Below are positions 16,092 to 27,680 of a stretch of DNA of 37,473 nucleotides, in pieces. The position numbers and the translations under genes are program-made. Each line of letters starts with the position of its first letter. Positions within the stretch are counted from its first letter, which is position 1. The stretch is from JBBQNY01 sp038255255 (lineage in GTDB: Bacteria > Pseudomonadota > Gammaproteobacteria > Xanthomonadales > Ahniellaceae): the NCBI GenBank assembly GCA_038255255.1, contig JBBSLL010000030.1, forward strand, positions 1-37,473. The letters run 5' to 3'. The notes under the pieces were generated by a model. The model saw only the letters and a program-made list of their open reading frames with translations, was not told where the DNA came from and did no database searches.

Positions 16092-16601
16092 ATGCAAACC
16101 ACTCCGCCAGAACCGGCGATCGATTCCATCGACGATCTTTCCCAGAACGAGGAGGAGCGCGCCGCTGCCGCGGAGATCGATGGCCTGATGCGCGCGCGGG
16201 AAGATTCCTTGCGGTTGTTGGCGGAGATGGACAACCTGCGCAAGCGCGCAGCGCGTGATGTGGAGGCTGCCCGCAAGTTCGGCACCGAACGCCTGCTCGG
16301 GGATCTCCTGCCCATCGCGGACAGTCTGGAACGCGGCCTCGAAACGCCGCACGACGATTCGAACAAGCTTCGCGAAGGCATGCAGTTGACGCTGGCGATG
16401 CTGGAGAAGGCGTTGGCGGCGCATGGACTTCGCACCATCGATCCCACAGGGCAACCGTTCGATCCGGCGCTCCATCAGGCAATGAGCACGGTGCCAGCAG
16501 GTTCGAAGGCGGGGGGAATGGTCGCGCAGGTGTTCCAGAAGGGCTACTCACTCAACGATCGACTGGTCCGTCCGGCGCTCGTCGTGGTGACGGAATCCTG
16601 A
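16092..16601 (+). CDS. grpE: Nucleotide exchange factor GrpE
   Basis: A 169-residue co-chaperone that drives ADP release from DnaK. An acidic N-terminus and long helix (RAREDSLRLLAEMDNLRKRA) lead to the conserved ERLLGDLLPIADSLERGLE and the C-terminal beta-domain with GQPFDPALHQAM and VFQKGYSLNDRLVRPALVVV. ATG 16092 was chosen; an upstream in-frame start at 16053 has no homology. It lies 88 bp after hrcA and 213 bp before dnaK. Confidence 0.97.
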   Translation: MQTTPPEPAIDSIDDLSQNEEERAAAAEIDGLMRAREDSLRLLAEMDNLRKRAARDVEAARKFGTERLLGDLLPIADSLERGLETPHDDSNKLREGMQLTLAMLEKALAAHGLRTIDPTGQPFDPALHQAMSTVPAGSKAGGMVAQVFQKGYSLNDRLVRPALVVVTES

Positions 16602-16631
16602 TCGGCGCGCGGCTCCGATTGGCGCCGGGCG

Positions 16632-16659
16632 CTTGATTAGACGCAAGGCAACCCCAGAT
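16632..16659 (+). promoter_or_regulatory. Sigma-32 (heat-shock) promoter for dnaK
   Basis: CTTGATT (16632-16638), a 13-bp spacer, and CCCCAGAT (16652-16659) match the RpoH consensus. The implied start leaves a leader of about 145 nt before the dnaK GTG; the rest of that spacer holds no gene. Confidence 0.75.
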
Positions 16660-16814
16660 TGCGGCCAGTGCAGGGAATCGCCTGCCTGCGGCGTGATTCG
16701 GGGAATTCGCTAGCCAGGTTTGCAACACCAGGTATTTGACCACTCGCGCGACTTCGTCGCGCCCGCTGATTGGAAACAGTCGGCTTCACCAAAAATTTTT
16801 CAGGAGAGTTTCCC

Positions 16815-18746
16815 GTGAGCAAGATCATCGGTATCGACCTCGGCACCACCAACTCGTGCGTGGCGGTCATGGAAGGCGGCAAGCCCCGGGTCATCGAGAA
16901 TTCCGAGGGCGACCGGACTACGCCGTCGATCGTGGCTTTCACGAAGGATGGGGAAGTGCTGGTGGGCGCCTCGGCCAAGCGCCAGGCCGTCACCAACCCC
17001 AAGAACACGATTTCCGCGGTGAAGCGGCTGATCGGGCGCAAGTTCACCGATGCGGAAGTGAAAAAGGATCTGGATCTGGTGCCCTATGGCATCGTCGCGC
17101 ACGACAACGGCGACGCGTGGGTCGAACTCAGCGACGGCCGCAAGATGAGCGCGCAGGAGATCTCCGCAAAGATTCTCCAGAAGATGAAGAAGACCGCTGA
17201 GGATTATCTCGGCGAGCCGGTTACCGAAGCCGTCATCACGGTGCCGGCTTACTTCAACGACAGCCAGCGGCAGGCCACCAAGGACGCGGGGCGCATCGCG
17301 GGCCTCGAGGTCAAGCGCATCATCAACGAGCCGACGGCCGCGGCGCTGGCCTATGGCCTCGACAAGACCGGGGCGGATCGCAAGATTGCGGTGTACGACC
17401 TTGGCGGTGGCACGTTCGACGTGTCGATCATCGAGATCGCGGACGTCGATGGCGAGAAGCAGTTCGAAGTACTTGCCACCAATGGCGACACTTTCCTGGG
17501 CGGCGAGGATTTCGACAAGCGTCTCATCGACTTCCTGGTCGACGAGTTCCGCAAGGAGCAGGGCATCGACCTGCGCAACGATCCGCTCGCGCTCCAGCGT
17601 CTGAAGGACGCGGCCGAGCGCGCCAAGATCGAGCTGTCATCCTCGCAGCAGACCGACGTGAACCTGCCTTACGTCACGGCGGACGCCAGCGGTCCCAAGC
17701 ATTTGAACATCAAGGTTACGCGCGCCAAGCTTGAAGCGCTGGTGGATGACCTGATCAAGCGCACCATCGAGCCGTGCAAGACGGCGCTCGCAGACGCCGG
17801 CGCCAAGATCGGCGATATCACGGAAGTTATCCTTGTCGGTGGCCAGACGCGCATGCCGCGCGTGCAGGCGGCGGTCGCGGAGTTTTTCCAGCAGGAGCCG
17901 CGCAAGGACGTCAACCCCGACGAGGCAGTCGCGGTCGGCGCGGCGGTGCAGGGCGCGGTGCTTTCCGGCACGGTCAAGGACGTGCTGCTCCTCGACGTGA
18001 CTCCGCTGTCGCTCGGAATCGAGACCCTCGGTGGCGTATTCACCAAGCTTATCGAGAAGAACACCACGATCCCGACCAAGGCGGGTCAGACATTTTCCAC
18101 CGCCGATGACAACCAGACCGCGGTTACCGTGCATGTGCTGCAGGGTGAGCGCGAACAGGCTCGATTCAACAAGTCGCTGGCGAAGTTCGATCTTGCCGGA
18201 ATCGATCCTGCTCCGCGCGGCATGCCCCAGGTGGAGGTGTCGTTCGACATCGACGCCAACGGCATCATGCACGTGTCCGCCAAGGACAAGAAAACCGGGC
18301 GCGAACAGCGCATCGAGATCAAGTCGGGGTCGGGCCTTTCGGAAGATGAAATCCAGCGGATGGTGAGGGATGCGGAAGCCAACAAGGAAGAGGATCGAAA
18401 GTTCCAGGAACTCGTGGTAGCGCGCAATCGCGGCGATGCACTCAAGCACGATGTGTGCGCGAAGATCACCGAGCACGGCGGCAAGCTGGCGGGCCCCGAC
18501 ATGGCGCGCATCGAAGAGGCGCTCGCGGATCTCGATCGCGCGTTGAAGGGCGACGACAAGGCGCAGATCGAAGCGAAGACCGCGGCCCTCGAGAGCGCTG
18601 CGCACGCGCTGGCGGCGGCAGTCGCAGGTGGCGCTGCAGGGGCGGCTGCGGGCGCGGGTGCCGAAGCTCCCGACCCTTCAGGTCAGTCAGACGACGTGGT
18701 GGATGCCGAATTCTCCGAAGTCGGCGACGACGAAAAGAAGGCCTGA
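16815..18746 (+). CDS. dnaK: Chaperone protein DnaK (Hsp70)
   Basis: A 643-residue Hsp70. The ATPase domain has IGIDLGTTNSC, RIINEPTAAALAYG, AVYDLGGGTFDVSI and GGQTRMPRVQ. The linker DVLLLDVTPLSLG leads to the substrate-binding domain and a Gly/Ala-rich tail ending in DVVDAEFSEVGDDEKK, close to the usual C-terminal signature. GTG 16815 was chosen because CAGGAGA (16801-16807) precedes it and homology starts there (MSKIIG). It is heat-shock regulated by the promoter at 16632 and followed by dnaJ across a repeat element. Confidence 0.98.
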   Translation: MSKIIGIDLGTTNSCVAVMEGGKPRVIENSEGDRTTPSIVAFTKDGEVLVGASAKRQAVTNPKNTISAVKRLIGRKFTDAEVKKDLDLVPYGIVAHDNGDAWVELSDGRKMSAQEISAKILQKMKKTAEDYLGEPVTEAVITVPAYFNDSQRQATKDAGRIAGLEVKRIINEPTAAALAYGLDKTGADRKIAVYDLGGGTFDVSIIEIADVDGEKQFEVLATNGDTFLGGEDFDKRLIDFLVDEFRKEQGIDLRNDPLALQRLKDAAERAKIELSSSQQTDVNLPYVTADASGPKHLNIKVTRAKLEALVDDLIKRTIEPCKTALADAGAKIGDITEVILVGGQTRMPRVQAAVAEFFQQEPRKDVNPDEAVAVGAAVQGAVLSGTVKDVLLLDVTPLSLGIETLGGVFTKLIEKNTTIPTKAGQTFSTADDNQTAVTVHVLQGEREQARFNKSLAKFDLAGIDPAPRGMPQVEVSFDIDANGIMHVSAKDKKTGREQRIEIKSGSGLSEDEIQRMVRDAEANKEEDRKFQELVVARNRGDALKHDVCAKITEHGGKLAGPDMARIEEALADLDRALKGDDKAQIEAKTAALESAAHALAAAVAGGAAGAAAGAGAEAPDPSGQSDDVVDAEFSEVGDDEKKA

Positions 18747-18751
18747 TTCAG

Positions 18752-18892
18752 TTTTTCCCCTCTCCCTTCGGCGGAGGGGAAGGGGTGAGAGGCCGATCTT
18801 GCGCAAAGCAGGTTCGGCAAACTGAAGCTCTCGGCAAGCTCGGCCCCTCAACCGGCGCTTCGCGCCAACTTCTCCCGAAGGGGGAAGGGCAA
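18752..18892. repeat. MITE-like imperfect inverted repeat between dnaK and dnaJ
   Basis: About 140 bp fill most of the dnaK-dnaJ spacer. The left arm (18752-18796), beginning TTTTTCCCCTCTCCCTTCGG and ending GGCCGA, is the imperfect reverse complement of the right arm (18840-18892), which begins TCGGCCCCTCA and ends GGGGGAAGGGCAA. Each arm contains its own smaller hairpin (for example GGCGCTTCGCGCC, 18854-18866). Similar CCCCTCTCCC-type intergenic repeats are common in proteobacterial genomes. The transcript would fold into a long stem between the two chaperone genes. Confidence 0.72.
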
Positions 18893-18914
18893 CCTCAAGA
18901 GTCGGAAATGTTCA

Positions 18915-20030
18915 ATGAGCCAGCGCGATTACTACGAAATCCTGGGTGTCGCGCGCACGGCGAAGGCCGACGAGGTCAAGAAGGCGTTCCGCCGCCTCGC
19001 GATGAAGTGCCACCCGGATCGAAACCCCGGGGATGCGCGCGCCGAAGCGCAGTTCAAGGAAGCCAAGGAGGCCTACGAGGTCCTGTCGGACGACGAGAAG
19101 CGTGTTCTCTACGACCAGTACGGGCATGCCGGCGTGGCCGCGGGCGGACGCGGCGGCGGCGCCGGGTTCGCTGACGTCGGAGACATCTTCGGCGATATTT
19201 TCGGCGATATTTTCGGAGGCGGCCGCAACCGCGGTCCGCGACGCGGCTCCGACCTCCGGTATGTGGTGGAGCTGGATCTCGAGGAGGCTGTGCAGGGCGT
19301 CGAGCGCAATCTCGACATCACCAAGCTCACGGCATGTGAGACGTGCGACGGCAGCGGGTCAAGGGATGGCAAGCTGGTCCTCTGCAAGACGTGCCACGGC
19401 CAGGGCCGATTGCGAATCCGGCAGGGCATTTTTTCCGTGCAGCAGGCTTGCCCTGCCTGCAGCGGCGCAGGGCAGACCATCGAAAACCCCTGTTCGGATT
19501 GCAGCGGCAGCGGGCAGGTCGATCGCGACGTGCAACTCGAGGTCAAGATACCGGCCGGAGTCGATACGGGAGACCGCATCCGGCTGGCGGGTGAAGGGGA
19601 AGCCGGCGGCCCTGGTGTGCAGGCGGGCGACCTCTACGTTGAAATCCGCGTTCGGCCACACCGCATCTTCGAGCGCCAGCAATCCGAATTGCTGTGCGAG
19701 TTGCCGCTGCGATTCTCCCAGGCCGCGCTTGGTACGGAACTGCGCGTACCGACGCTCGATGGCGAGGCTTTGATCGACATTCCGGCGGAAACCCAGACCG
19801 GCACGGTGTTCCGGTTGCGCGGCAAAGGCGTCAAGCCGGTCCGGGGCGGCATGCAGGGTGACCTCCACTGTCGCGTCGTAGTGGAGACGCCGGTGAACCT
19901 GACCCGTGAGCAGCGCGACATCCTCAAGCAGTTCGAGGCGACTTTCGACGACGATCCGACCCGCCATTCACCGCGCGATTCCAAGTGGTGGGACAGCGTG
20001 CGCGGGTTCTGGGATCGCGTGACTTCCTGA
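18915..20030 (+). CDS. dnaJ: Chaperone protein DnaJ (Hsp40)
   Basis: A 371-residue type I Hsp40 that delivers substrates to DnaK and stimulates its ATPase. The J domain has the HPD motif (KCHPDRNPGD, 33-42). A Gly/Phe-rich segment with repeated FGDI units follows, then four zinc repeats (CETCDGSG, CKTCHGQG, CPACSGAG, CSDCSGSG) and the C-terminal substrate domain (KIPAGVDTGDRIRLAGEGE, GKGVKPVRGGMQGDL). It is co-directional with dnaK and likely read from the dnaK heat-shock promoter. Confidence 0.98.
   Translation: MSQRDYYEILGVARTAKADEVKKAFRRLAMKCHPDRNPGDARAEAQFKEAKEAYEVLSDDEKRVLYDQYGHAGVAAGGRGGGAGFADVGDIFGDIFGDIFGGGRNRGPRRGSDLRYVVELDLEEAVQGVERNLDITKLTACETCDGSGSRDGKLVLCKTCHGQGRLRIRQGIFSVQQACPACSGAGQTIENPCSDCSGSGQVDRDVQLEVKIPAGVDTGDRIRLAGEGEAGGPGVQAGDLYVEIRVRPHRIFERQQSELLCELPLRFSQAALGTELRVPTLDGEALIDIPAETQTGTVFRLRGKGVKPVRGGMQGDLHCRVVVETPVNLTREQRDILKQFEATFDDDPTRHSPRDSKWWDSVRGFWDRVTS
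19188..19217 (+). repeat. 12-bp tandem repeat in the DnaJ Gly/Phe region
   Basis: The unit TTCGGCGATATT occurs at 19188-19199 and 19200-19211, followed by a partial copy (TTCGGA). It encodes repeated FGDI within the flexible Gly/Phe segment, where copy number could vary without breaking the frame. Confidence 0.8.
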
Positions 20031-20077
20031 TCGGGGCTATCCTCGAACCCTGAAGGGATTCACGGGAGTGGAGGGCC

Positions 20078-20869
20078 ATGGCACAGCGCAAGCCAATCCG
20101 CGTGGTCCTTTTCGGCGCAGGGGGACGCATGGGCGCCGCGCTCGTACCTGCACTTGCTGAAGCTCCCCAATTCGAGGTCACGGGTGCCGTGGTCCGCAAG
20201 GGCGACCCGCGCACCGGACGGGGCGTAGCCGACATGCCCGTACTCAGTTATCGCACGCACTGGCCAGACGACGGTGCCGACGTCGCCATCGACTTCACGG
20301 GCGCGGGTTCTTTCGACTCGGTGCTGGCCGAGTGCGTGCAGCGCCGCTGTCCCCTGGTGTCCGGCACCACGGGGCTATCCGCCGAGCAACAGGGCGCAAT
20401 GGATGAAGCTGCGCGACAGATTCCGGTCATGTGGGCTGCGAACTTCAGTCTCGGCATGGCCTTGTTTCGTCGGCTCGTCGCGCAGGCATCGGCTTCTTTG
20501 CACGACTACGACTGCGAAATCATCGAGACCCACCATCGGCACAAGCGCGATTCCCCGTCTGGCAGCGCGCTCAAGCTGGGCGAGACGGTCGTGGAGGCGC
20601 GGCGGGCGGCGCTGGCCGGCATGCTGTCAAGCCGCACCACGGGGCCGGCGGGCGGTGACCATGCGCATGCGCCGATCGGCATGCATTCGCTGCGGCTGGG
20701 CGACACCATCGGCGAGCACAGCGTCGTCTTCGCGAACTCGGTGGAGCGCATGGAACTCACGCACCGCGCCACCACGCGCGCTGTATTCGCGCAAGGCGTG
20801 CTCAAGGCGGCCGAGTGGATTTCGCGAAAGTCGCCAGGCAGTTACCAGCTGGACGACGTGCTCGGTTAG
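20078..20869 (+). CDS. dapB: 4-hydroxy-tetrahydrodipicolinate reductase
   Basis: A 263-residue NAD(P)H-dependent reductase of the diaminopimelate/lysine pathway. The Rossmann motif VVLFGAGGRMGAALV (10-24), the SGTTG segment, and the catalytic/substrate motif ETHHRHKRDSPSGSALKLGE are all present. The usual Thr of PSGTA is Ser here. ATG 20078 starts 47 bp after dnaJ. The order dnaJ-dapB-carA is conserved in related gammaproteobacteria. Confidence 0.97.
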   Translation: MAQRKPIRVVLFGAGGRMGAALVPALAEAPQFEVTGAVVRKGDPRTGRGVADMPVLSYRTHWPDDGADVAIDFTGAGSFDSVLAECVQRRCPLVSGTTGLSAEQQGAMDEAARQIPVMWAANFSLGMALFRRLVAQASASLHDYDCEIIETHHRHKRDSPSGSALKLGETVVEARRAALAGMLSSRTTGPAGGDHAHAPIGMHSLRLGDTIGEHSVVFANSVERMELTHRATTRAVFAQGVLKAAEWISRKSPGSYQLDDVLG

Positions 20870-20925
20870 GGCGTACTCCGCGCTTCGCACGGCTCCGTTC
20901 TCGTGACCTGTGGCCACAAGGCCCC

Positions 20926-20931
20926 TATCAT
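20926..20931 (+). promoter_or_regulatory. Possible -10 box upstream of carA
   Basis: TATCAT, a good -10 match, lies about 37 bp before the carA ATG within the 99-bp dapB-carA gap. No convincing -35 box or ArgR/PurR-type operator was recognised. Confidence 0.3.
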
Positions 20932-20968
20932 CTGTGCGCCGTCCAACGCGATGCACGAATCCCTCCGT

Positions 20969-22141
20969 ATGAAGCAACCTGCGATCCTTGCCTTGGCCGA
21001 CGGTTCGATTTTCGAAGGCGAGAGTGTGGGTGCGGAAGGCTCGCGGGTTGGCGAAGTGGTGTTCAACACCGCGATGACCGGCTATCAGGAGATCCTGACG
21101 GATCCGTCGTACGCGCGACAGCTGGTGCTGCTGACGCACCCGCATGTCGGCAACACCGGCTGCAATGCGGACGACGTCGAATCCGGCAAAGTGCAGGCTG
21201 CGGGACTCATCGTGCGCGACGTGCCGCGACGGGCCAGCAGCTGGCGCGCGACCGAATCGCTCGGCGACTACCTGGTCCGCGAAGACGTCGTGGCGATCGC
21301 CGGCATCGACACCCGCGCGGTGACCCGCCGGTTGCGGGAGCAGGGCGCGCAGGGCGGTTGCCTGCAGGCCGGCGCCACGCAAGTCGATCGAGTCGCCGCG
21401 GTTGCCGCTGCGCAGGCGTTTGCCGGCATGTCGGGCATGGACCTCGCGCGCGAAGTCTCGCGGCGTCAACCCGAAGCGTGGAGACAAGGAAGATTCGACC
21501 TCGACCTCGCGGATCACCGGACGCGCCACGCACAAGGCCCACACGTGGTCGTGTACGACTTCGGCGTCAAGCACAACATCCTGCGGTTGCTGGTGGAGCA
21601 GGATTGCCAGGTAACCGTGGTTCCTGCGACGACAACATTCGAAGAAGCCATGGACCTTGCGCCCGACGGCATACTGCTGGCGAACGGTCCGGGAGATCCT
21701 GGTGCCTGCCAATACGCGATCGACGCGACGCGGCGCTTCATCGCCGATCGTATTCCGGTCTTCGGCATCTGCCTCGGGCACCAGATTCTCGGTCTGGCGG
21801 CCGGGGCTCGCACCGTCAAGATGAAATTCGGCCATCACGGCGCGAACCACCCTGTGCTGCGCCTCGCCACAGGGAGCGTCGCAATCACCAGCCAGAACCA
21901 CGGCTTTGCAGTCGACATCGATTCGCTGCCGGCCAATGTGGAGGTCACGCACCGGTCGCTGTTCGATGACTCGTTGCAGGGCATCCGCCTGACCGATGCA
22001 CCAGCGTTCGGATTCCAGGGCCACCCGGAGGCGAGCCCCGGACCGCAGGAACTGAGCGAGTTGTTTGTCGAGTTTCTGTCGAGCATGCGGGAAGGGGTCG
22101 CGCACGGCACGGATCAGCGGACCGCTTTGCTGAACGATTAG
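20969..22141 (+). CDS. carA: Carbamoyl-phosphate synthase small subunit
   Basis: A 390-residue glutamine amidotransferase subunit. It releases ammonia from glutamine for CarB, feeding pyrimidine and arginine synthesis. The N-terminal domain begins AILALADGSIFEGESVG and has VFNTAMTGYQEILTDPSYA. The class I amidotransferase triad is seen in FGICLGHQILGLAAGA (nucleophile Cys) and FQGHPEASPGP (His, Glu). ATG 20969 was chosen by homology; an in-frame ATG at 20951 would add six residues. carB is not adjacent: a 536-residue gene separates them. Confidence 0.97.
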   Translation: MKQPAILALADGSIFEGESVGAEGSRVGEVVFNTAMTGYQEILTDPSYARQLVLLTHPHVGNTGCNADDVESGKVQAAGLIVRDVPRRASSWRATESLGDYLVREDVVAIAGIDTRAVTRRLREQGAQGGCLQAGATQVDRVAAVAAAQAFAGMSGMDLAREVSRRQPEAWRQGRFDLDLADHRTRHAQGPHVVVYDFGVKHNILRLLVEQDCQVTVVPATTTFEEAMDLAPDGILLANGPGDPGACQYAIDATRRFIADRIPVFGICLGHQILGLAAGARTVKMKFGHHGANHPVLRLATGSVAITSQNHGFAVDIDSLPANVEVTHRSLFDDSLQGIRLTDAPAFGFQGHPEASPGPQELSELFVEFLSSMREGVAHGTDQRTALLND

Positions 22142-22166
22142 CAAACCGGTGCTAGGCTCGGCGGCC

Positions 22167-23777
22167 ATGCGCACCCTGTTCGCGAAACAACACCTGGGCA
22201 TCGCGACTCGCCATCTGGGGTGGGTCGCGCTCGGATTCTTTGGCATGCTGCTGGTCCTCGGCCTCGTTCTCGCGAGGGTCGGTGCACAGCGAATCCTGGA
22301 TGCTGCGCGGTGGTATGGCACTTGGGCTGCCGGCGAGCAGTCCATCGCCTGGGACGGACAGATCACGCTGGAGCGCGTGGAATTCACGCCGCATGGCTCA
22401 AAGGCCGAGGGCGCGATCAGCGCGGCGCGCGTCGTGATCCAGGTTGGTGGACCTGTCTGGCTCATGCGCGCAGCAATGCACCGGACACCGGCCGATCGCC
22501 TGGAACGCCGGCGCAAAGAACTGGAGTCGAATGGCTCGCTCGCTCAGGGCGAGGTTCCCTGGGTGGTGCCCGCCGCGGCGCCTCTCGTGCTCGTCGCCGA
22601 GGACGTCAGGATAGGGCCGCGGGCGGCGCCTGCACGATGGTTGCCCTGGCTCGATCCGTCGAACGGCGTCCTGTTCGCGTCGCTCGGTTGTGGAGAGGCG
22701 GCAGATGTCAGCAGCGCTATCGCCAGCCGCGCGGGCGACTCCGGGAGGCTGGACTTGCGCATGAGCCTGGAGCAGCATCCGGAAGTCGCGAAAGTATCCT
22801 CTGCCTTTACCTTCGGCGGCATCAGTACCGCCGTCTGGGAGGCCGAGTTCCTGCCTCCATCGAAGCACGGCCTGCTTGCGAGCGACTGGCGCCAGTGGCA
22901 GCTCGTCGAGCAGAAATGGACGCTAAGAGATCGTGGTTTCGTGCGGGCCCGCAACCGGGAATGCGCGCGGCGACTCGAAGTCCCGCGCCCGCAATTCGTG
23001 GCGAGGCACGCGCTGGCAGTCAAGAGGCGCATGGCCGCCTGGAACATGGCGCTGCCGGAACCTCTCGAGCACGCCTATCGCGATCACGCCAGCCTCGGTG
23101 GTGAGATCGTGTTCGAAAGCAGGCCCAGGCAACCGCTGCGACTCGGCGAGTACCAGTTGATGTCGCGCTCCCAGAGAATCGGCGCGCTGGATGCCGACAT
23201 CACGGTCGCGGGCCGCCGCTTGCCGTTGCTGCTGGAGTTTCTGCCGGAGAGTGATCCGGCAAGCGTCATCGCTGCAAGCGCGAGTCCTCCCGGTAAATTG
23301 GCGGGCCTCGATGTCCTGGCTCCGGCAAGGGCTGCGGGAGCGCGCCCGGTCGAATCGCGGGAACCGGTCAGGTCTCCTTCGGCATCACGACGCGCCGCTG
23401 CGGTCCGGCCGGTTGAGGCGACGGCAGCGGGACTGCCCGTTCGGAAACCCTCTACAGCGATCGCGGCCAGTGCGGTGGCGGACGCGGCACCGCGCACCGT
23501 CGATCCGGTTGTCGACGCGGCTCTGCCCGTGGCGACAACGCCTAAGAAGCCCCTCACGGCGGTGAGGGCGCCTTCAGCAGGCCTGCCGTCGAGTGGACGC
23601 TACGAAGGGTTGGTGGGTCGTCGGGTCACCGTGACGACCACACTGGGCACCGCGCGCACCGGCAAAATGCGCAACGCCAACGCGGTTGCGATCACCCTTG
23701 AGATGCAGACCAGCGGTGGCCCCATACAGTTGCGCATACCGGCCGAGCAGATCGTACGGGTCCGCACGGTGCTGTGA
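22167..23777 (+). CDS. Membrane-anchored protein of unknown function between carA and carB
   Basis: A 536-residue protein of no family I recognise. One transmembrane helix (about 18-38) is followed by a soluble, probably periplasmic region of about 330 residues (two WLPWLDP/VLFASLGCG-like hydrophobic stretches, mixed alpha/beta pattern). An Ala/Pro/Arg-rich low-complexity linker (about 375-475) leads to a compact C-terminal domain (about 476-536) with alternating hydrophobic residues (GLVGRRVTVTTTLGTARTG, then IQLRIPAEQIVRVRTV) that looks like a small SH3/Sm-like beta barrel. ATG 22167 was chosen over GTG 22149. It lies 25 bp after carA on the same strand, so it is probably co-transcribed. 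Its role is unknown. Confidence 0.78.
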   Translation: MRTLFAKQHLGIATRHLGWVALGFFGMLLVLGLVLARVGAQRILDAARWYGTWAAGEQSIAWDGQITLERVEFTPHGSKAEGAISAARVVIQVGGPVWLMRAAMHRTPADRLERRRKELESNGSLAQGEVPWVVPAAAPLVLVAEDVRIGPRAAPARWLPWLDPSNGVLFASLGCGEAADVSSAIASRAGDSGRLDLRMSLEQHPEVAKVSSAFTFGGISTAVWEAEFLPPSKHGLLASDWRQWQLVEQKWTLRDRGFVRARNRECARRLEVPRPQFVARHALAVKRRMAAWNMALPEPLEHAYRDHASLGGEIVFESRPRQPLRLGEYQLMSRSQRIGALDADITVAGRRLPLLLEFLPESDPASVIAASASPPGKLAGLDVLAPARAAGARPVESREPVRSPSASRRAAAVRPVEATAAGLPVRKPSTAIAASAVADAAPRTVDPVVDAALPVATTPKKPLTAVRAPSAGLPSSGRYEGLVGRRVTVTTTLGTARTGKMRNANAVAITLEMQTSGGPIQLRIPAEQIVRVRTVL

Positions 23778-23910
23778 GTGTTCCGGGGTGCCGGATGTTG
23801 AGTGCCGAACTGAATTGGATCGCCTGCCTGTAGTCGCACTTGCAGCGCTTGAGCGATAATCCGCGCATCCCCTGTGAGATGGTCTCTGCGCGAGCGGAGC
23901 GAGTTAGTGC

Positions 23911-27134
<3,224 letters not shown>

Positions 27135-27138
<4 letters not shown>

Positions 27139-27614
27139 CTCGCGCCCCACTGACATCCGCTGGTGCGCTGCGCCTGCGTTCGGAACTCGAACAGCTGAAG
27201 TCGGTGGTGCGGCCGCGCATCATCGAGGCGATCGCCGAGGCGCGCGCGCACGGGGACCTGAAGGAGAATGCGGAGTACCACGCAGCGCGCGACCAGCAAT
27301 CCTTCACCGAGGGACGGATCAAGGAACTCGAAAGCGTGCTGTCGCACGCCGAAGTGATCGACATTTCGCGCTTGACGCCCGGATCGAGGGTGGTATTCGG
27401 CGTGACGGTGGACCTGCTGTCCGACGACAGCGACGATGAGGTGACCTACCAGATCGTCGGCGACCTCGAGGCCGACATCAAATACGGGCGCATCTCCATT
27501 TCATCGCCGGTCGCGCGCGCGCTGATCGGACGCTTCGAGGGCGACAGCGTCACCATTGCAACACCCGGCGGTTCCCGCGATTACGAAATCTCCCGCGTCC
27601 GCTACGTCGTCTGA
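27135..27614 (+). CDS. greA: Transcription elongation factor GreA
   Basis: A 159-residue factor that stimulates transcript cleavage by backtracked RNA polymerase. The N-terminal coiled coil has the tip acidic motif in GDLKENAEYHAARDQQ; the C-terminal FKBP-like domain has YQIVGDLEADIKYGRISISS and SPVARALIGRFEGD. The start overlaps the carB stop by 4 bp, the common carB-greA coupling. Confidence 0.97.
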
Positions 27615-27680
27615 GACCTCCAGAAGGGCGACAGTCCGTTCACGATTCGACGACTCACCACGAACGGGAAGACGAGCATC

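Noticed and set aside
20627..22516. A 629-codon open frame on the minus strand opposite dapB-carA, and similar long antisense frames opposite dnaX, fur/recN, dnaK, carB and lysS.
   Set aside because: They mirror the codon bias of the real genes in GC-rich DNA; their translations are rich in Arg/His/Gln with no motifs, and plus-strand genes are certain.
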